Positions 63,000 through 64,000 of a stretch of 64,000 bases of DNA are shown piece after piece. The DNA lies in assembly GCA_012295275.1 (NCBI GenBank), contig CM022673.1, positions 30,000,473-30,064,472 on the forward strand, read 5' to 3'. Each line of letters begins with the position of its first letter. Position 1 is the first letter of the stretch. The DNA is from Chrysomallon squamiferum (Eukaryota > Mollusca > Gastropoda > Neomphalida > Peltospiridae). The notes under the pieces were generated by a model, which was given only the letters and a program-made list of their open reading frames with translations, was not told where the DNA came from and searched no databases. The position numbers and the translations under genes were made by a program.

Positions 63000-64000
63000 C
63001 ATTTTTAGTCTACGATTTTGTTCAGCTACTCGGACAATAACAGATAATTTTCTCTGTTGCTATGTAATGAGCTGCTATTTCATTGTCAGCGTGAAAAGTG
63101 TGGGATGAAGGTACACGTGAATCAGTCACTCGGACCTGGAAATACCACAGACGTAGAACTGAGACATAACAACAGGAGTTCGGAGATCAGTAGCTAGGTT
63201 TCAGAGCTGATGATTTATTCTGCTTTTAAAAAAACAACAACAAACAAACAAAAAAAAAAAAAAACAATTATATATACATAATAATATTTTGAAACTGTTA
63301 ATATTAAAATATGCTGAGTTTAGTCCATTAATTTATTTATTTGATTATTTGATTGATTCATTCTTCCATGTATCAATTTTTACATGCATTAATTTGTTGT
63401 TCATCCATTCAATTATTCATTCATTCATTTTTTCATTTTTTCATTCATTCATTTGTTTATTCATTCGTTTGTTCCTTCATGTATTCATTCGTTCGTTCAT
63501 TCTTCCATTCATTCATTCCGGATAACATCGTCCATTCTTGACCGACACCGGTGATACTTTGAACGAAAACAAACTCAGGTGTGTTAAATACCATAGACAG
63601 GTGTTTCGTAAAATTCCATACAACTCTCTCGCCAACAATCCCATATATTTTTCTTTTTTATGCTGATGTGTCGTTAAACATTCATTCATTATTTCACAAG
63701 TACCTCACAAGCAACCAACAATTGACACAAATTTATGAAAGTATAAAATCTCTACTTTGTGCAGCTTATACGGTTTCTTCTTCGCAAAGTGGGAATAAAT
63801 TTAAATCTTTTTTGTTCGGTCTCAGCTGGGCTGGGTTTTTATTTTTTCGTTCGTTTGTTTATTACAAAGATTAATTGTATCTAGCAGATGGATAAAAAGA
63901 ACTGAAAAACATTTTTTTTTGTATACTTTATTGAGAAAGTGCTAATTTGTTGATATTACTGATATAAAATCACATCATGACCTCACTTACGTTTAAGAAT
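63000..64000. other. Right-edge intergenic DNA
   Basis: CATT repeats at 63355-63520 and otherwise AT-rich, moderately complex DNA. The open frames here have no family match or splice context. No gene called. Confidence 0.5.

Overview
The window is a stretch of animal nuclear DNA from an invertebrate, most probably a mollusc. It is roughly 30% G+C by eye, gene-poor and heavily loaded with microsatellites. The evidence for a mollusc is a degraded copy near 20.1-20.35 kb of the tRNA-related SINE that is widespread in gastropods and bivalves, and several copies of the short motif AAGGGAAATAACTC at 6.3-7.1 kb, close to a motif common in molluscan intergenic DNA. The genes have introns and metazoan families. 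I cannot name the species.

Layout. 0-3.6 kb holds a divergent pair. On the minus strand are two exons of an ankyrin-repeat gene that runs off the left edge. On the plus strand is the last exon of a small unrecognised gene. A consensus RFX X-box lies between them, which suggests both may be ciliary. 5.15-5.44 kb holds a Tigger/pogo-like element fragment. 6.3-8.5 kb is a set of degenerate tandem duplications. 10.0-10.84 kb carries the broken remains of a SENP-type SUMO protease gene, with an in-frame stop, a lost splice acceptor and missing exons. 11.7-24 kb is intergenic: microsatellites alternate with complex blocks that look like regulatory DNA (13.4-14.2, 14.9-15.2, 17.15-18.1, 19.05-19.26, 21.9-22.5 kb). 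24.75-27.98 kb is one large 23/24-bp minisatellite with higher-order structure. 28-45 kb is dominated by long CT/GA, CA, TAA and AT tracts, with a few complex islands.

The only two intact genes I can support fully are single-exon bHLH transcription factors of the Fer3/Nato3 (FERD3L) type, at 45.35-46.02 and 60.58-61.37 kb. Both are on the minus strand, 14.6 kb apart. Their bHLH domains agree at 38 of 54 positions, and they share a GKDP extension and an acidic C-terminus, so they are tandem paralogues. Around them lie perfect CRE octamers, paired E-boxes, a 20-bp homeodomain-type palindrome and complex non-coding blocks. The long desert may therefore be their regulatory landscape (inference). 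A 584-bp mariner/Tc1-type deletion derivative with TA target duplication sits 1.7 kb upstream of the first bHLH gene. Two related copies of a repeat ending in a long CT tract lie at 37.3 and 49.1 kb.

Most long open frames in the window are low-complexity artefacts of simple repeats (runs of SL, VC, YHYYQYNL and similar) and are not genes.
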